The notes under the pieces: model-generated
What the model was told of the DNA's origin: nothing
The model's input: only the letters and a program-made list of their open reading frames with translations
Database searches by the model: none
Program-made: the position numbers and the translations under genes
Shown: piece after piece, positions 8,872 to 17,906 of the stretch
Position numbering within the stretch: position 1 is the stretch's first letter
How the letters are laid out: each line of letters begins with the position of its first letter
Origin: Chromatocurvus halotolerans
GTDB taxonomy: Bacteria > Pseudomonadota > Gammaproteobacteria > Pseudomonadales > Halieaceae
Direction: 5' to 3'
NCBI RefSeq assembly: GCF_004340525.1
Contig: NZ_SLWX01000021.1
Location: forward strand, 1-50,350
Length of the DNA stretch: 50,350 nucleotides

Positions 8872-9888
8872 TCACAGGAGCGCAACGGCGGCGATGGCAA
8901 GCACCGCTACCACAACCACGATGCCGATCATCAGTGGCAGTCTGCTGCCCGATGCCGCGGCTGGCGTGGCGGCTTTCCCGCCGCTGGAGGGCCCTGTTGC
9001 GCCTCCTTCGGGGGCATTGAATACCAGCCTTACCTCGCCCAGCTGCACGCTGTCGCCGCCATCAAGATACACCGACAGGCGCTTCTCGCCATTGACCACG
9101 ATACCGTTCGAGGACACGAGGTTGACCATGCGCCAGCGTCCACCCTTGTGCACCAGCTGGGCGTGACGTGCGGACACCGTAGGATCGTTCAGCGGTATAT
9201 CGCAACTGTCGTCGCGGCCAAGCTCCCAGGTGTCTTCCTCCCCGCCGCCAGTCTCCAGCTCGAAAACGTCGGAAGCCGACCCGTCAGCGGCGATCACGAT
9301 GAAGTGCGCAAGCGGGGAATGGCGCTCCGCACTTGCTGCCTGCGGCCGTTGCGCGGCCAGGGCATCCGGTGACAGGAACTGGGTGCTCTCTCCCGTGCCG
9401 CTATCCACCCAGCTTCCCGGCAAGTCGCCTGTCGGCGCCGCGACGTCAGATGCCGCGGCGGCTCCGGACGCGGAGGGCCCGGGTGGCGAAGCCGGCCTCG
9501 CCGCTGCCTGCGGCGCCTCAGCTGCGGGCGCCAGCATCGTGGCGTCATCATCCGCAGGCGCGGCGATCACGGTAGCGTCGTCGCTCGCTTCCCTGGCATC
9601 GTCGGATATGATGGCCACAGTCAGTGTGAACGTATCGATGCCGACCTGATCTCCATCCATGAGTGCCTGCGCCGAGCCAATAGCGCGGCCATTCAATCGC
9701 GTACCGTTGGAGGAGCCAAGATCCTCCACCGTCACACCGTCCTCCGCAAGCCTGAACCGCGCGTGTTGGCGCGACACCTTGCTACTGGGCAATGTGATGT
9801 CACAGTCGTCACTGCGACCCACCGTGAGTGTCTCGATCAGGGGATGCTCGGTTCCATCATCAGTGATGAGTCTGGCCTGAATTTCCAT
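8872..9888 (-). CDS. Membrane-anchored protein with two FHA phosphopeptide-binding domains
   Basis: The protein has 338 residues from ATG 9888. FHA domain 1 covers about residues 20-90, with GRSDDCDI, SRQHARF and SSNGTRLNG. FHA domain 2 covers about 210-285, with LGRDDSCDI, SARHAQLV and SSNGIVVNG. These contain the arginine, serine, histidine and asparagine residues that contact phosphothreonine. A low-complexity Ala/Pro linker lies between them. The C-terminal 22 residues form a membrane anchor (LMIGIVVVVAVLAIAA), so both FHA domains are predicted cytoplasmic (tail anchored). It lies 15 bases downstream of a PP2C phosphatase, and a Ser/Thr kinase with a membrane segment is encoded at 30349. 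It is a likely reader of the kinase's phosphothreonines. Confidence 0.9.
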   Translation of the reverse strand: MEIQARLITDDGTEHPLIETLTVGRSDDCDITLPSSKVSRQHARFRLAEDGVTVEDLGSSNGTRLNGRAIGSAQALMDGDQVGIDTFTLTVAIISDDAREASDDATVIAAPADDDATMLAPAAEAPQAAARPASPPGPSASGAAAASDVAAPTGDLPGSWVDSGTGESTQFLSPDALAAQRPQAASAERHSPLAHFIVIAADGSASDVFELETGGGEEDTWELGRDDSCDIPLNDPTVSARHAQLVHKGGRWRMVNLVSSNGIVVNGEKRLSVYLDGGDSVQLGEVRLVFNAPEGGATGPSSGGKAATPAAASGSRLPLMIGIVVVVAVLAIAAVALL

Positions 9889-9903
9889 TATCTGCCTCGT
9901 ACG

Positions 9904-10974
9904 TCAGGACCCTTGACGGGTCACAAAGTCTGCCACTATCCCTCCGGCGGCCAGCAGGGCCACAGCGGCAAGCCACCATCGCCAGCGCCAGCGGTCGGTG
10001 CGCGATGCTTCGCCGCTCTGCGACAGATCCGATGATGGGGCCGCGCGCCCGTGGCCGGTATGCCCGGAGCCGGTATGCCCGGAGCCGGTATGCCCGGAGC
10101 CTGTCTGTTCACTGCGCGCAGGCACCCGACGGATGGTCGGAGCGGCACGATCCTCTTCCGTATTGCGGATACGCTCACCGCTGACCGGATCAAAAGCCTC
10201 GTATACCACAGGTCCATCGACGCCTGACGATGACGCCTGCGCGGCGGCGGTATCACGCCAGGAGACGAGGACCACGGTAATATTGTCGCGCCCACCCGCG
10301 TCAACCGCAGCCTGCACCAGCGCATCAGCACGCGTCTGGAGGCTGTCGCTGTCCCGGCAAACGATGTCGCACAGGACAGACGCCGGCACAACATCGCTCA
10401 GACCATCGCTGCAAAGCAGAAACAGCGCACTGCCCGTCAATGCGCCGGCGTTTTCACCGGTCTCCAGCTCCGCCTCGGTGTCACCCAGCGCGGTGAGGAT
10501 GACATTCCTGCGCGGATGGTCGTCCGCCTCGGCGCGGCTGATCTCGCCCCGCTTGAGCAGGGATTCTACCAGCGAATGGTCACGGGTCAGGGTTTTCAGC
10601 CTGCCATCCCAGAGATACAGCCGACTGTCGCCCGCCCAGGCAAGAGAAAAGCGCCGGGCCTGCGGCTGCAGGTGCAGCGCGACCGCGGTCGACGCCATGC
10701 TCGATGCGCCCTCGCCGGACGCCGCGATGGCCTCACGGATCGCGGCGTTCGCAACCGCGAGGGCCGGGGCAAGCCCGGTACCCGCACGCACCTGATCAAC
10801 GGTTACATCGCAGGCGATGCGCGAGGCCACCTCCCCCGCGTCGCGTCCACCGACACCGTCCGCCACCATATAGAAAGCGCTGTCATTGTCGAGGCGCCAG
10901 CTGTCTTCGTTGTGACTGCGCTGTCCCGGATGCGTCGCGCCCGCCGCCTCGATCCTCCAGGATGGCGCCGACAC
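9904..10974 (-). CDS. PP2C-family Ser/Thr protein phosphatase with C-terminal membrane anchor
   Basis: The protein has 356 residues. The PP2C metal-binding motifs are intact: GQRSHNEDSW, VADGVGGRDAG, LCSDGLSD and GGRDNITVVLV. The family removes phosphate from Ser/Thr using two Mn/Mg ions. A Pro/Ser-rich linker holds three exact Gly-Ser-Gly-His-Thr units, matching three perfect 15-bp DNA repeats at 10057-10101. A membrane segment (WLAAVALLAAGGIVADF) ends the protein. The start is GTG at 10974, which shares its G with the TAG stop of the upstream pentahaem cytochrome. That overlap implies translational coupling and ties phosphatase synthesis to the cytochrome operon. It probably opposes the kinase at 30349-31866. 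Confidence 0.92.
   Translation of the reverse strand: MSAPSWRIEAAGATHPGQRSHNEDSWRLDNDSAFYMVADGVGGRDAGEVASRIACDVTVDQVRAGTGLAPALAVANAAIREAIAASGEGASSMASTAVALHLQPQARRFSLAWAGDSRLYLWDGRLKTLTRDHSLVESLLKRGEISRAEADDHPRRNVILTALGDTEAELETGENAGALTGSALFLLCSDGLSDVVPASVLCDIVCRDSDSLQTRADALVQAAVDAGGRDNITVVLVSWRDTAAAQASSSGVDGPVVYEAFDPVSGERIRNTEEDRAAPTIRRVPARSEQTGSGHTGSGHTGSGHTGHGRAAPSSDLSQSGEASRTDRWRWRWWLAAVALLAAGGIVADFVTRQGS
10057..10101 (-). repeat. Three perfect 15-bp tandem repeats inside the phosphatase gene
   Basis: The unit GGTATGCCCGGAGCC occurs at 10057, 10072 and 10087 without change. On the coding strand it specifies the Gly-Ser-Gly-His-Thr linker of the PP2C phosphatase between the catalytic domain and the membrane anchor. 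Perfect short repeats of this kind are prone to copy-number change, so linker length may vary among strains. Confidence 0.85.
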
Positions 10975-12275
10975 TACAGGGCCTCCAGCATCTGTCTCGC
11001 ACGCACCGCATACTGATCCGGCACATAGCTGGTCTCACTGCCCAGCGCCTCAAACAGGGCGTCCAGCTGCGGCGCCAGCGATTCGCTATCCCCCAGGGCT
11101 ATGGACAGGGTTTCAATCGCCAGAAACGCCTGTTCTGCGGCGGTGAAATAGCCAAACCGGTCCGCCGCACTGCTGGCCAGAAGCTCGCGGCGCAAAGAGC
11201 GCTGCAGCGAGGCGTCAAACCGGCGGTCTGCCAGTGCTGCCGCCACGGCGCCAAGTGCAGAGGAAATCCCGGATGCCGTGTCGAGCAGCGACTGTGGGTC
11301 GTTTTCCGCTGCGGCATGCAGCGCCTGCAGCTGCGCTGCAATATCCTCAGCGCGCTCCGGCACCAGCACCGCCAGCGCCGGCAGCAACACCGTGAGCGGC
11401 CCATCGTTCAGCCGCACCGACCCCGGGGGTAACGCCGGTGCGCGGGCATCGCTCTGCCAGCGCAGATCGTTCATGCCGTGATGGCAGGCGTGGCATTGGA
11501 AAAAAGACAGCTCAGGGAACAGCGCGTTGCCCGGATAGGCCTCACTTGCCAGCAGGTCGAACAGCGTCGCCGCGTTCATCGCCAGACCACTGACCCAGAT
11601 CGCCACGGTATCGGGCTTGCCCTTGCGCTGGACATAGTCCTCATCCACCGAATAATGCGCCGGCTGGTTGACCGAGAAGGTTTCCAGCTCGAATGACAGG
11701 CGTGGATGACCCGCACCCATGATCCGGTGTGTGGCAAGCTTGTCGCGGGTTCCGAGATGGCAGGAGAGACACAGTTCGGCGCGCGCCACCGGCTGGTCCG
11801 TCGGATACATCCCCTCGGCAATGTTGTCTGCATGGCTCGTCCCGCGTTCGGCGTGGTTCTCCAGCCAGTCCCCGGCACCGCCGTGACAGGCCTCGCAGCC
11901 AACGCCATCGTCAATCTGGAAACGGGCACCGCGCCGCTCGGCGGGGACGTTGTCGGCGTGGCAGTCCAGGCAGAGATCTGCCGTGTGCGCGGCCGGCAGA
12001 CCCAGCTTCGCTGCGATCGCCTGTGACTGTTGCGTCATCAGCGTGCGATAGGCACGGGAGTGATAGTCCTGCCGCAGCCATACCCGGTACTCGTTCAGCC
12101 ACACGGTCTCGTCATCTGCCTCATTCACCCGGCCGTGACACACCGCACTGGCACAGCTGGCCACCCCCTCATGCACCCGCCCGTCGTCCTCGGGAAGCGA
12201 CTGCGCCACTGCCAGTGGTGCCAGAAACAGCATCGCCAGATGCACATTCACTTTTATTGAGCGCCACATGACCAT
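10974..12275 (-). CDS. Exported pentahaem c-type cytochrome (cytochrome c554-like)
   Basis: The protein has 433 residues. A signal peptide (VHLAMLFLAPLAVA) is followed by five haem-attachment motifs within about residues 40-265: CASAVCH (a CX4CH form), CLDCH, CEACH, CLSCH and CHACH. Extra histidines nearby (DYHSRAY, GTSHADN, GAGHPRLS) can act as distal ligands. The C-terminal 170 residues contain no haem motif and look alpha-helical. It should be periplasmic or exported and carry electrons. The ATG lies two bases after the stop of the large decahaem cytochrome, and its own stop overlaps the phosphatase start. It resembles the cytochrome c554 family; a catalytic role such as nitrogen-oxide reduction is possible but unsupported. 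Confidence 0.88.
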   Translation of the reverse strand: MVMWRSIKVNVHLAMLFLAPLAVAQSLPEDDGRVHEGVASCASAVCHGRVNEADDETVWLNEYRVWLRQDYHSRAYRTLMTQQSQAIAAKLGLPAAHTADLCLDCHADNVPAERRGARFQIDDGVGCEACHGGAGDWLENHAERGTSHADNIAEGMYPTDQPVARAELCLSCHLGTRDKLATHRIMGAGHPRLSFELETFSVNQPAHYSVDEDYVQRKGKPDTVAIWVSGLAMNAATLFDLLASEAYPGNALFPELSFFQCHACHHGMNDLRWQSDARAPALPPGSVRLNDGPLTVLLPALAVLVPERAEDIAAQLQALHAAAENDPQSLLDTASGISSALGAVAAALADRRFDASLQRSLRRELLASSAADRFGYFTAAEQAFLAIETLSIALGDSESLAPQLDALFEALGSETSYVPDQYAVRARQMLEAL

Positions 12276-12277
12276 CT

Positions 12278-15200
12278 CTATCGATTCTCCACGAACCAGG
12301 GCTTGCCGTCTTTGTCGAGAAACAGCCGGCGCATCTCCTCAAGGTTCAGCGGCCGTGAGCCCACACGCCCGAACACCGCCACCTGACCGCCAGTCTCGTC
12401 GACACCGCGATCGCGCTCCAGGCCACGGCTCAGGGACAGCGCTGGCGATGCTGTCGGGTAGGAAGCGATGAGTTGCGGCGACGGTTCGGGGCTGAAACCG
12501 TAGAATTTCGGCTGGGTATCCGGCGCCGTCAGCTGCAGCACCTTGAGGCCACCACCGCCATCAGCCAGGTAGGCAAACAGCGAGGCGTTGGTGGTTGCCA
12601 CCACCACGTCGCGAACATCTTCAAGACCCTCTGTGACGCGCGTCTGCAGGCGCATGGCATCGGGCCGGGTGACATCGACCACGGCCAGGCCTTCGCGGCC
12701 CGCCGCAACGTAGGCATAAGTCCGCGCAAGCGTGACACGACCGGCCTCCGACAGAGCGATCGTGTTGTTCGCGACAAGCTCAGGTGCCGCGGGGTTGGTG
12801 ACATCAATCACCTTGAGTCCCTCGCTGTCCGTCACGAACAGGTAACGGAACTGCAGCGCTACCGAGTGCGCATTGTCCATCGGCACGATATCCACGAGGG
12901 TCGGCGACAGCGGATCGTCAAGGTTCAGCACCACCACGCCACGGTCCGCCACGATGTAGGCGTAATAGCCACCAAGCGCCATGTGCCGGGCGCCATCCAG
13001 CACGCCGTCGACATTCCAGGTAAGCGCGCGCTCGAGACGGTTGTTGCGCGGCTCACCATCGGCAAGGGTATTCACGTTGGTCAGGATCAGCCCCTCGCGT
13101 CGATCGGTAACCAGCGCGTAGTTGTACAGTGGATGGAACGGCTGCTCGAGGTTGACCTCGCGCATCAGCTTGCCGTCGTTGCGCGGCGGATGGATCGGCT
13201 GATTGGTCGGCAACACCACGCAACTGGCGTCCGCAGAAGGGATCCGTGTGTTCTGTCCCAGCGGGCTGAAGGGCGCCGTGATAAAGCGCTGCGACACACC
13301 CTTGTTGGCAATGCTCGCGGTGTCGTACACGCGCATGCCCTGCGCGCCCTCCGCCACGAACAGGTACTCGCCGCGATGCTGCAGGCAGGCTGCGCTGCCG
13401 CTGCTGTGGGGATAGCCCTCCTCCAGCTCGCGGTCCCGTTCCGTATGTGCCCGGTAATAGTCCGGGTAGGCATAGCGCTGCAGATAGCTGCCAATCACCG
13501 CCTGGGGTTCATCCCACTCGGTAACTTTTACGCCGGATACATGGTTCTCGCCGCCGACCCAGGCATAGTGTCCGACAAAGTCGACGAAGCCGGTGCCGTA
13601 CATCAGCAGCTGCGCCATGATGGCGTTGTTGTCGTTGCTCTGCGACAGATGGCAATCCTCGCAGTCCTTGGTTTCCGTCTTGCGCACCGTATGCGGAAAG
13701 TGCGGATTGAAGGCCTGCGAGCTGTAGCCACTTGAGGCGATTGGCGGCTGCTGGATATAGATTTTCTCGCGGTTGGCGTTGGTCGACGACAGCACCAGCG
13801 CCGAGGTGGATCGCACCGGCGCGATCTTGCCGCCCTTCGCGGTCTCGCGCCGGCCGAGCAGGAACATCTGGTCGCGGGACACCTGCGGATTGTAGGTCGC
13901 GTAGTTGCGCGATTCGCCACCTTCGTAGTGATGACGGTCCGTCTTGTTGTTCGCCTCGATGGGCAGGTGACAGCCGCCGCAGCTCGTGGTCCAGGAGGTG
14001 TGGCAGGTGTAGCACTCCATGTCCGCATCGGCGTGCGCCAGATTCTTCAGATCGGTGTCCGGGCCCCAGTCCTGGGTGCTGGTGTCGCGACTCATCAATT
14101 TTGCCCGGGCGGCTTTCTCGTTATAGCCGGGTTTGCCGGGCGATACGCTGTCCTTGACCAGGCTGAGCTCCCACTCGAGATCGGGATCGAGCACCGAGCG
14201 CTGGATCAGCTTGTCGGCCACCCACTCGAAGCGCAGCCTGCCATCCGGGTTGCGGATAGCGCCGATATCCGTACCGCCCTCGAGTGCCGCGGGGCCGGAG
14301 GTGAACAGATTCGGATACGCGTCCACGCTGCCGTGACAGTCCTTGCAGTCGATCTCCACCGCCGCGGCCACCTCGCCGTAGATGTGGCCGTTACCGTGGT
14401 TGTCCTGGGCATAGTGGCAGTCCACGCAGTGCATGCCGACATCGAGATGTACCGAGGACATGTGCACCGCCTTGTCGAACTTGTCCGGATCGTCATCGGC
14501 AACGGGATCACCCTCTGCATCGAGCAGATTGCCCTGGCGGTCGCGCTTGAAAATGGCGCGGAAATTCCAGCCGTGACCGTGGTAATCCGCGAACTGGGTA
14601 TCCTTCAGCTTCGGATTCAGCGCGGACACTTCCTTGAGAAACTCCAGATCCCCCCACTTGCCCCGCGGCGCTGCACCCTCTGGGTTGCGCTCCAGCACCG
14701 CGCGACGCTCGTCGTCGTCCGGGTATTGCTGCTCCTCAGGCCACATGAACGGTGCATCGGACTCGTAGTCCCACATGGTGTAGCCAAGGTAGCTGTTCAC
14801 GAACATGTTCGGCTGGTGCATGTGGCAGACCATGCACTGACTGGTGGGTATGGCGCGGGTGAACGCGTGTTTCAGCGGATGACCGGGCTCATTCTTTGGA
14901 ATGGTCGGGTCGCCAGTCTGGGTCTCGCCCATGTGGCCAAACTGCGCATACTGGCCGGAGTGCCGCGGGTCGCGATCGTTCGCATAGACCACGTGACAGG
15001 AGGCACAGCCCGAGCTGCGGAAATCACCCGGCTGGTCATTGGTGCCGAGAAACCAGGTATGGGGATCATTGAGGCGGGTCTTGGTGATGTTGATTACCGG
15101 CACCGAGATGCGGGCCCCGGTGCCGGGCCCGCGGTTGGACTGGCGGATGTCCGGGCGGCCCGGCTCTTCCAGTCGCTGCAGCTGACCGAGAGCGTTCGGC

Positions 15201-16009
15201 AGACCGGTTTCGGGAAACAGGTTGGTGATGTTGCGACCGCCGCGCTCGAAGACACGGAACACATCCCCCGGCTTCACGGTTTCCCACGCCGGCAGCGGAT
15301 ACAGCTGCGGCAGGATACTCGCCTCGGTCATGTCCTCGTTAACGGGTACCGGATTTTCCAGCATGGCCGGCTCGCCCTCGCGGGTATATGCCTCACCCAT
15401 GATATAGCGCTTGTACGGCAGGATGCCATTGTTGTAAGCCGCACCGCCCCAGAGCATGGCCGAGGTGGACATCAGGCTGCGCTCCGCCGCCTGGATTGTG
15501 GGCAGATGGCAGGCGCCGCAGGCCTCGCGCGCAACCCGGTAATCCGACGGATTGACGAAGCGCGTGAACTCCGGGCTCTCGCGATTGAGCAGCGTGTAGC
15601 TGCGTTCCGGATTGGCGCTGGACGGATAGTGCCAGCTCTCGGGATACAGGGGCAGCACATGCGCGCGCTCCATGCTGGCGCGGTAGGCGCTGTCTGCCAG
15701 CGAGTGCGCCGACGTCGGCTTTTCCTCACGCGCGTTGCCGCCGTGACAGTCCGTGCAGCCGAGCTTGACCGCGGGATTGCTGTGCATGGTCTTGCTGTCG
15801 GTGCCCTCGTGGCAGGTCAGGCAGCCTTCGGACTTGGCGTTGACACGTTCCGCGGTCTGCTGAGCCGGCGCCGGCGGATGGAAAGAATAATCGCGCTGCA
15901 CCGCTGTCTCGTCACCGGCGGCCAGCACCAGGCCGGCCAGTGTCGCCAGCAGAGCGACAACGGCCGAGGGCATGATCCATCGCTGGGTGTTCGCGGGTTG
16001 CGGGGTCAT
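12278..16009 (-). CDS. Giant decahaem c-type cytochrome with C-terminal LVIVD repeats
   Basis: This 1243-residue protein has an N-terminal membrane or signal segment (SAVVALLATLAGLVLAAG). Ten CXXCH motifs follow between about residues 63 and 790: CLTCH, CTDCH, CGACH, CASCH, CMVCH, CVDCH, CKDCH, CYTCH, CGGCH and CEDCH. The last third (about 870-1190) holds about six LVIVD-type propeller units, such as YLFVTDSEGLKVIDVTNP and YAYVAAGREGLAVVDVTRP. These are typical of extracellular or periplasmic interaction domains. ATG 16009 has GGGGAG just upstream and lies 10 bases after the stop of the barrel gene. With the barrel and the pentahaem cytochrome it probably forms the outer part of an electron conduit. 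It does not resemble MtrC/OmcA by eye. Confidence 0.9.
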   Translation of the reverse strand: MTPQPANTQRWIMPSAVVALLATLAGLVLAAGDETAVQRDYSFHPPAPAQQTAERVNAKSEGCLTCHEGTDSKTMHSNPAVKLGCTDCHGGNAREEKPTSAHSLADSAYRASMERAHVLPLYPESWHYPSSANPERSYTLLNRESPEFTRFVNPSDYRVAREACGACHLPTIQAAERSLMSTSAMLWGGAAYNNGILPYKRYIMGEAYTREGEPAMLENPVPVNEDMTEASILPQLYPLPAWETVKPGDVFRVFERGGRNITNLFPETGLPNALGQLQRLEEPGRPDIRQSNRGPGTGARISVPVINITKTRLNDPHTWFLGTNDQPGDFRSSGCASCHVVYANDRDPRHSGQYAQFGHMGETQTGDPTIPKNEPGHPLKHAFTRAIPTSQCMVCHMHQPNMFVNSYLGYTMWDYESDAPFMWPEEQQYPDDDERRAVLERNPEGAAPRGKWGDLEFLKEVSALNPKLKDTQFADYHGHGWNFRAIFKRDRQGNLLDAEGDPVADDDPDKFDKAVHMSSVHLDVGMHCVDCHYAQDNHGNGHIYGEVAAAVEIDCKDCHGSVDAYPNLFTSGPAALEGGTDIGAIRNPDGRLRFEWVADKLIQRSVLDPDLEWELSLVKDSVSPGKPGYNEKAARAKLMSRDTSTQDWGPDTDLKNLAHADADMECYTCHTSWTTSCGGCHLPIEANNKTDRHHYEGGESRNYATYNPQVSRDQMFLLGRRETAKGGKIAPVRSTSALVLSSTNANREKIYIQQPPIASSGYSSQAFNPHFPHTVRKTETKDCEDCHLSQSNDNNAIMAQLLMYGTGFVDFVGHYAWVGGENHVSGVKVTEWDEPQAVIGSYLQRYAYPDYYRAHTERDRELEEGYPHSSGSAACLQHRGEYLFVAEGAQGMRVYDTASIANKGVSQRFITAPFSPLGQNTRIPSADASCVVLPTNQPIHPPRNDGKLMREVNLEQPFHPLYNYALVTDRREGLILTNVNTLADGEPRNNRLERALTWNVDGVLDGARHMALGGYYAYIVADRGVVVLNLDDPLSPTLVDIVPMDNAHSVALQFRYLFVTDSEGLKVIDVTNPAAPELVANNTIALSEAGRVTLARTYAYVAAGREGLAVVDVTRPDAMRLQTRVTEGLEDVRDVVVATTNASLFAYLADGGGGLKVLQLTAPDTQPKFYGFSPEPSPQLIASYPTASPALSLSRGLERDRGVDETGGQVAVFGRVGSRPLNLEEMRRLFLDKDGKPWFVENR

Positions 16010-16019
16010 CGCATCTCCC

Positions 16020-17906
16020 CTAGAAAGTGAGAATGAGGTTGAAAAGCACGGAGCGCGGATCGTCGTCGCCGAACAGGCCGCGGTAGCCGTCGCCGCTGAT
16101 CAGTTGCGCGTAGGAAGCCCGCACGACGACATTCTGGCTCATGAACGGTCGCCAGATCAGTGCGGCGGAAAGATCGTAGCCAATATGCGCGTCCACGTCG
16201 GCCTGCGCCCGTGCCGCCTCCAGCACCGCGGTCTCGGCAAACGCCAGGTAATTGGCGTTCAGCGACAGGCGCAGTTCGGGCAGGAGGTCGAGGTCGACAC
16301 CGGCACCGGCAAGCAGCAGACCCGGATTGGTGAAGTTCGATTGTCCATGTTCCTTGGAAGCGCGCAGGGAGTTCAGTGCACCGTTGCGCGCCGACAGCGC
16401 GACCCGTCCACCGCCGATCAGCGGTACAGCCTGGCGTATCCAGTAGCTGGTGTCCGCACCGGCGAACTGCGGATTCTCGAAAATCGCGTCAAAGCCGCGG
16501 CTCTTGTCGTCATAGGGGTTGTTGTCGCCCGACGCGTACAGGAACGACAGTCGCGGCCGTATCCAGTCAAAATCCATGGACGGTTCAGCGGCGAAGAACC
16601 AGGCCTCAATATCCGATCTGCGATCCGTAAAAACGCCGTCTTCCTCGCCCAGGGCAAGGTAGGCAGAGGTCGTGAGATTCAATCGCCCGAAATGCCCGTC
16701 ACCGCTGAAGCCCAGGTAATAGGCATCATAGGTACGTGGACGCTCCTGCCCCAGGGATGCCGGGCGCGCAATGAAGGCATTGTTGTCGTAGAACACCGAA
16801 TTCTCGCGGTTGCGATTCCACGCCAGCGTGACCTGGGAAAAAAAACCGAGCGCCGGCCTGTCCTGCGCATACAGGTTGGCGATGAAGACATCGTCATCGC
16901 GCAGGCTTTTCCCGATGTCATTGAGGCCGCTGTTGGTGTCCTTCTCCATACGCCGGAACCAGGCCAGGTTGTACTGGTAGCGGTTGTTATCCCGGGTGCC
17001 AAACAGGCGCACGCCAAAGGGCGCGTCCTGGAAGAGAAAACCGCGAAAATCGCTGGAAAAGGGCTGAATGCCGATGCGCAGGCTGTCAAAGTCGTAGCGC
17101 TCGGAAACATTGCGCAGATGCTTGTCGACGAAGGCCGCCTGTATGCCGACGTGACCGTCCTCGCGCTGACGTCCCACACCCGGGTTGGCGTCGGTGCCCA
17201 GGGTTTCGTCCAGCCGTGTGACGTTACCGTTGAACACCGGCGTGAAGCGGAACTCCCAGTCCGGCGGGCGGAAAACGGTATCCCCCTTGTAGTACACCAG
17301 CTCCACCGCGAGGTTCTGGTTGAAAAGCGCCTGATCCGTGTTACCGAGGACATCCAGCGCGCCGGGGTTGGCTGTGGTCTGCACACCGACCGGTGTCGGC
17401 GCGTCCCGCAGCTCCAGCACGGTGTCGGAAATGGCGGTGACATTGAAAAACCAGTCGTCGTGCAGCGGCTTGTCACCCTTGATGGTGTTCTGATTGTAAG
17501 GGTCCCACCAGTTGTCCTCGTAGCCGAGGGCATCGACAATGCGCCAGCGATCGGGGATGGCGACCGCTTCCACGAACTGCTGCGGGGTTGGCCGGGGTAT
17601 GGAGGAATGGCGACGCGGCATCACCGGGCGCTCGCGCACCGGTGTTTCCCTGAGGATTTCGCCGCTGTCCTCATCTACCCGGGTCTCGACATAGCGGCAG
17701 TTACGGTTCACGCCAGCGACGCGACGGCGAGTGCTGCGCCCGCGCTCGCGGGGCGCGTTGTCGTCGCAGATGATCTCGCTCTCGACGTCCTGCGCACGTA
17801 CCGCAGGGGATGCCGACAACAGCCAGGCGGCGACGGCCAGCATGGGCAGGCCGAGCATGGACAGTGGCACAGACAGCCGGCGCAGCGCGGTTTTTCTCAT
17901 GATCAT
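16020..17906 (-). CDS. Outer-membrane beta-barrel protein, porin-like, conduit candidate
   Basis: The protein has 628 residues. A signal peptide (LSMLGLPMLAVAAWLLSASP) ends near VRAQD, followed by an Arg-rich periplasmic segment. The rest is alternating beta strands rich in aromatic residues, ending in FNLILTF. A terminal phenylalanine is the classical BAM recognition signature of outer-membrane barrels. There are no haem motifs. It resembles DUF1302-type long barrels by composition, but I do not recognise the family firmly. ATG 17906 overlaps the TGA of the upstream lipoprotein gene (ATGA); a second ATG at 17900 fits GGGGAA better. Direct linkage to three multihaem cytochromes suggests a porin sheath through which one of them contacts the outside. 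Confidence 0.82.
   Translation of the reverse strand: MIMRKTALRRLSVPLSMLGLPMLAVAAWLLSASPAVRAQDVESEIICDDNAPRERGRSTRRRVAGVNRNCRYVETRVDEDSGEILRETPVRERPVMPRRHSSIPRPTPQQFVEAVAIPDRWRIVDALGYEDNWWDPYNQNTIKGDKPLHDDWFFNVTAISDTVLELRDAPTPVGVQTTANPGALDVLGNTDQALFNQNLAVELVYYKGDTVFRPPDWEFRFTPVFNGNVTRLDETLGTDANPGVGRQREDGHVGIQAAFVDKHLRNVSERYDFDSLRIGIQPFSSDFRGFLFQDAPFGVRLFGTRDNNRYQYNLAWFRRMEKDTNSGLNDIGKSLRDDDVFIANLYAQDRPALGFFSQVTLAWNRNRENSVFYDNNAFIARPASLGQERPRTYDAYYLGFSGDGHFGRLNLTTSAYLALGEEDGVFTDRRSDIEAWFFAAEPSMDFDWIRPRLSFLYASGDNNPYDDKSRGFDAIFENPQFAGADTSYWIRQAVPLIGGGRVALSARNGALNSLRASKEHGQSNFTNPGLLLAGAGVDLDLLPELRLSLNANYLAFAETAVLEAARAQADVDAHIGYDLSAALIWRPFMSQNVVVRASYAQLISGDGYRGLFGDDDPRSVLFNLILTF

Noticed and set aside
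13928-16030. 700-codon open frame on the plus strand
   Set aside because: It is antisense to the decahaem cytochrome, whose ten CXXCH motifs and LVIVD repeats show the minus strand is coding. GC-rich DNA often leaves such frames open.
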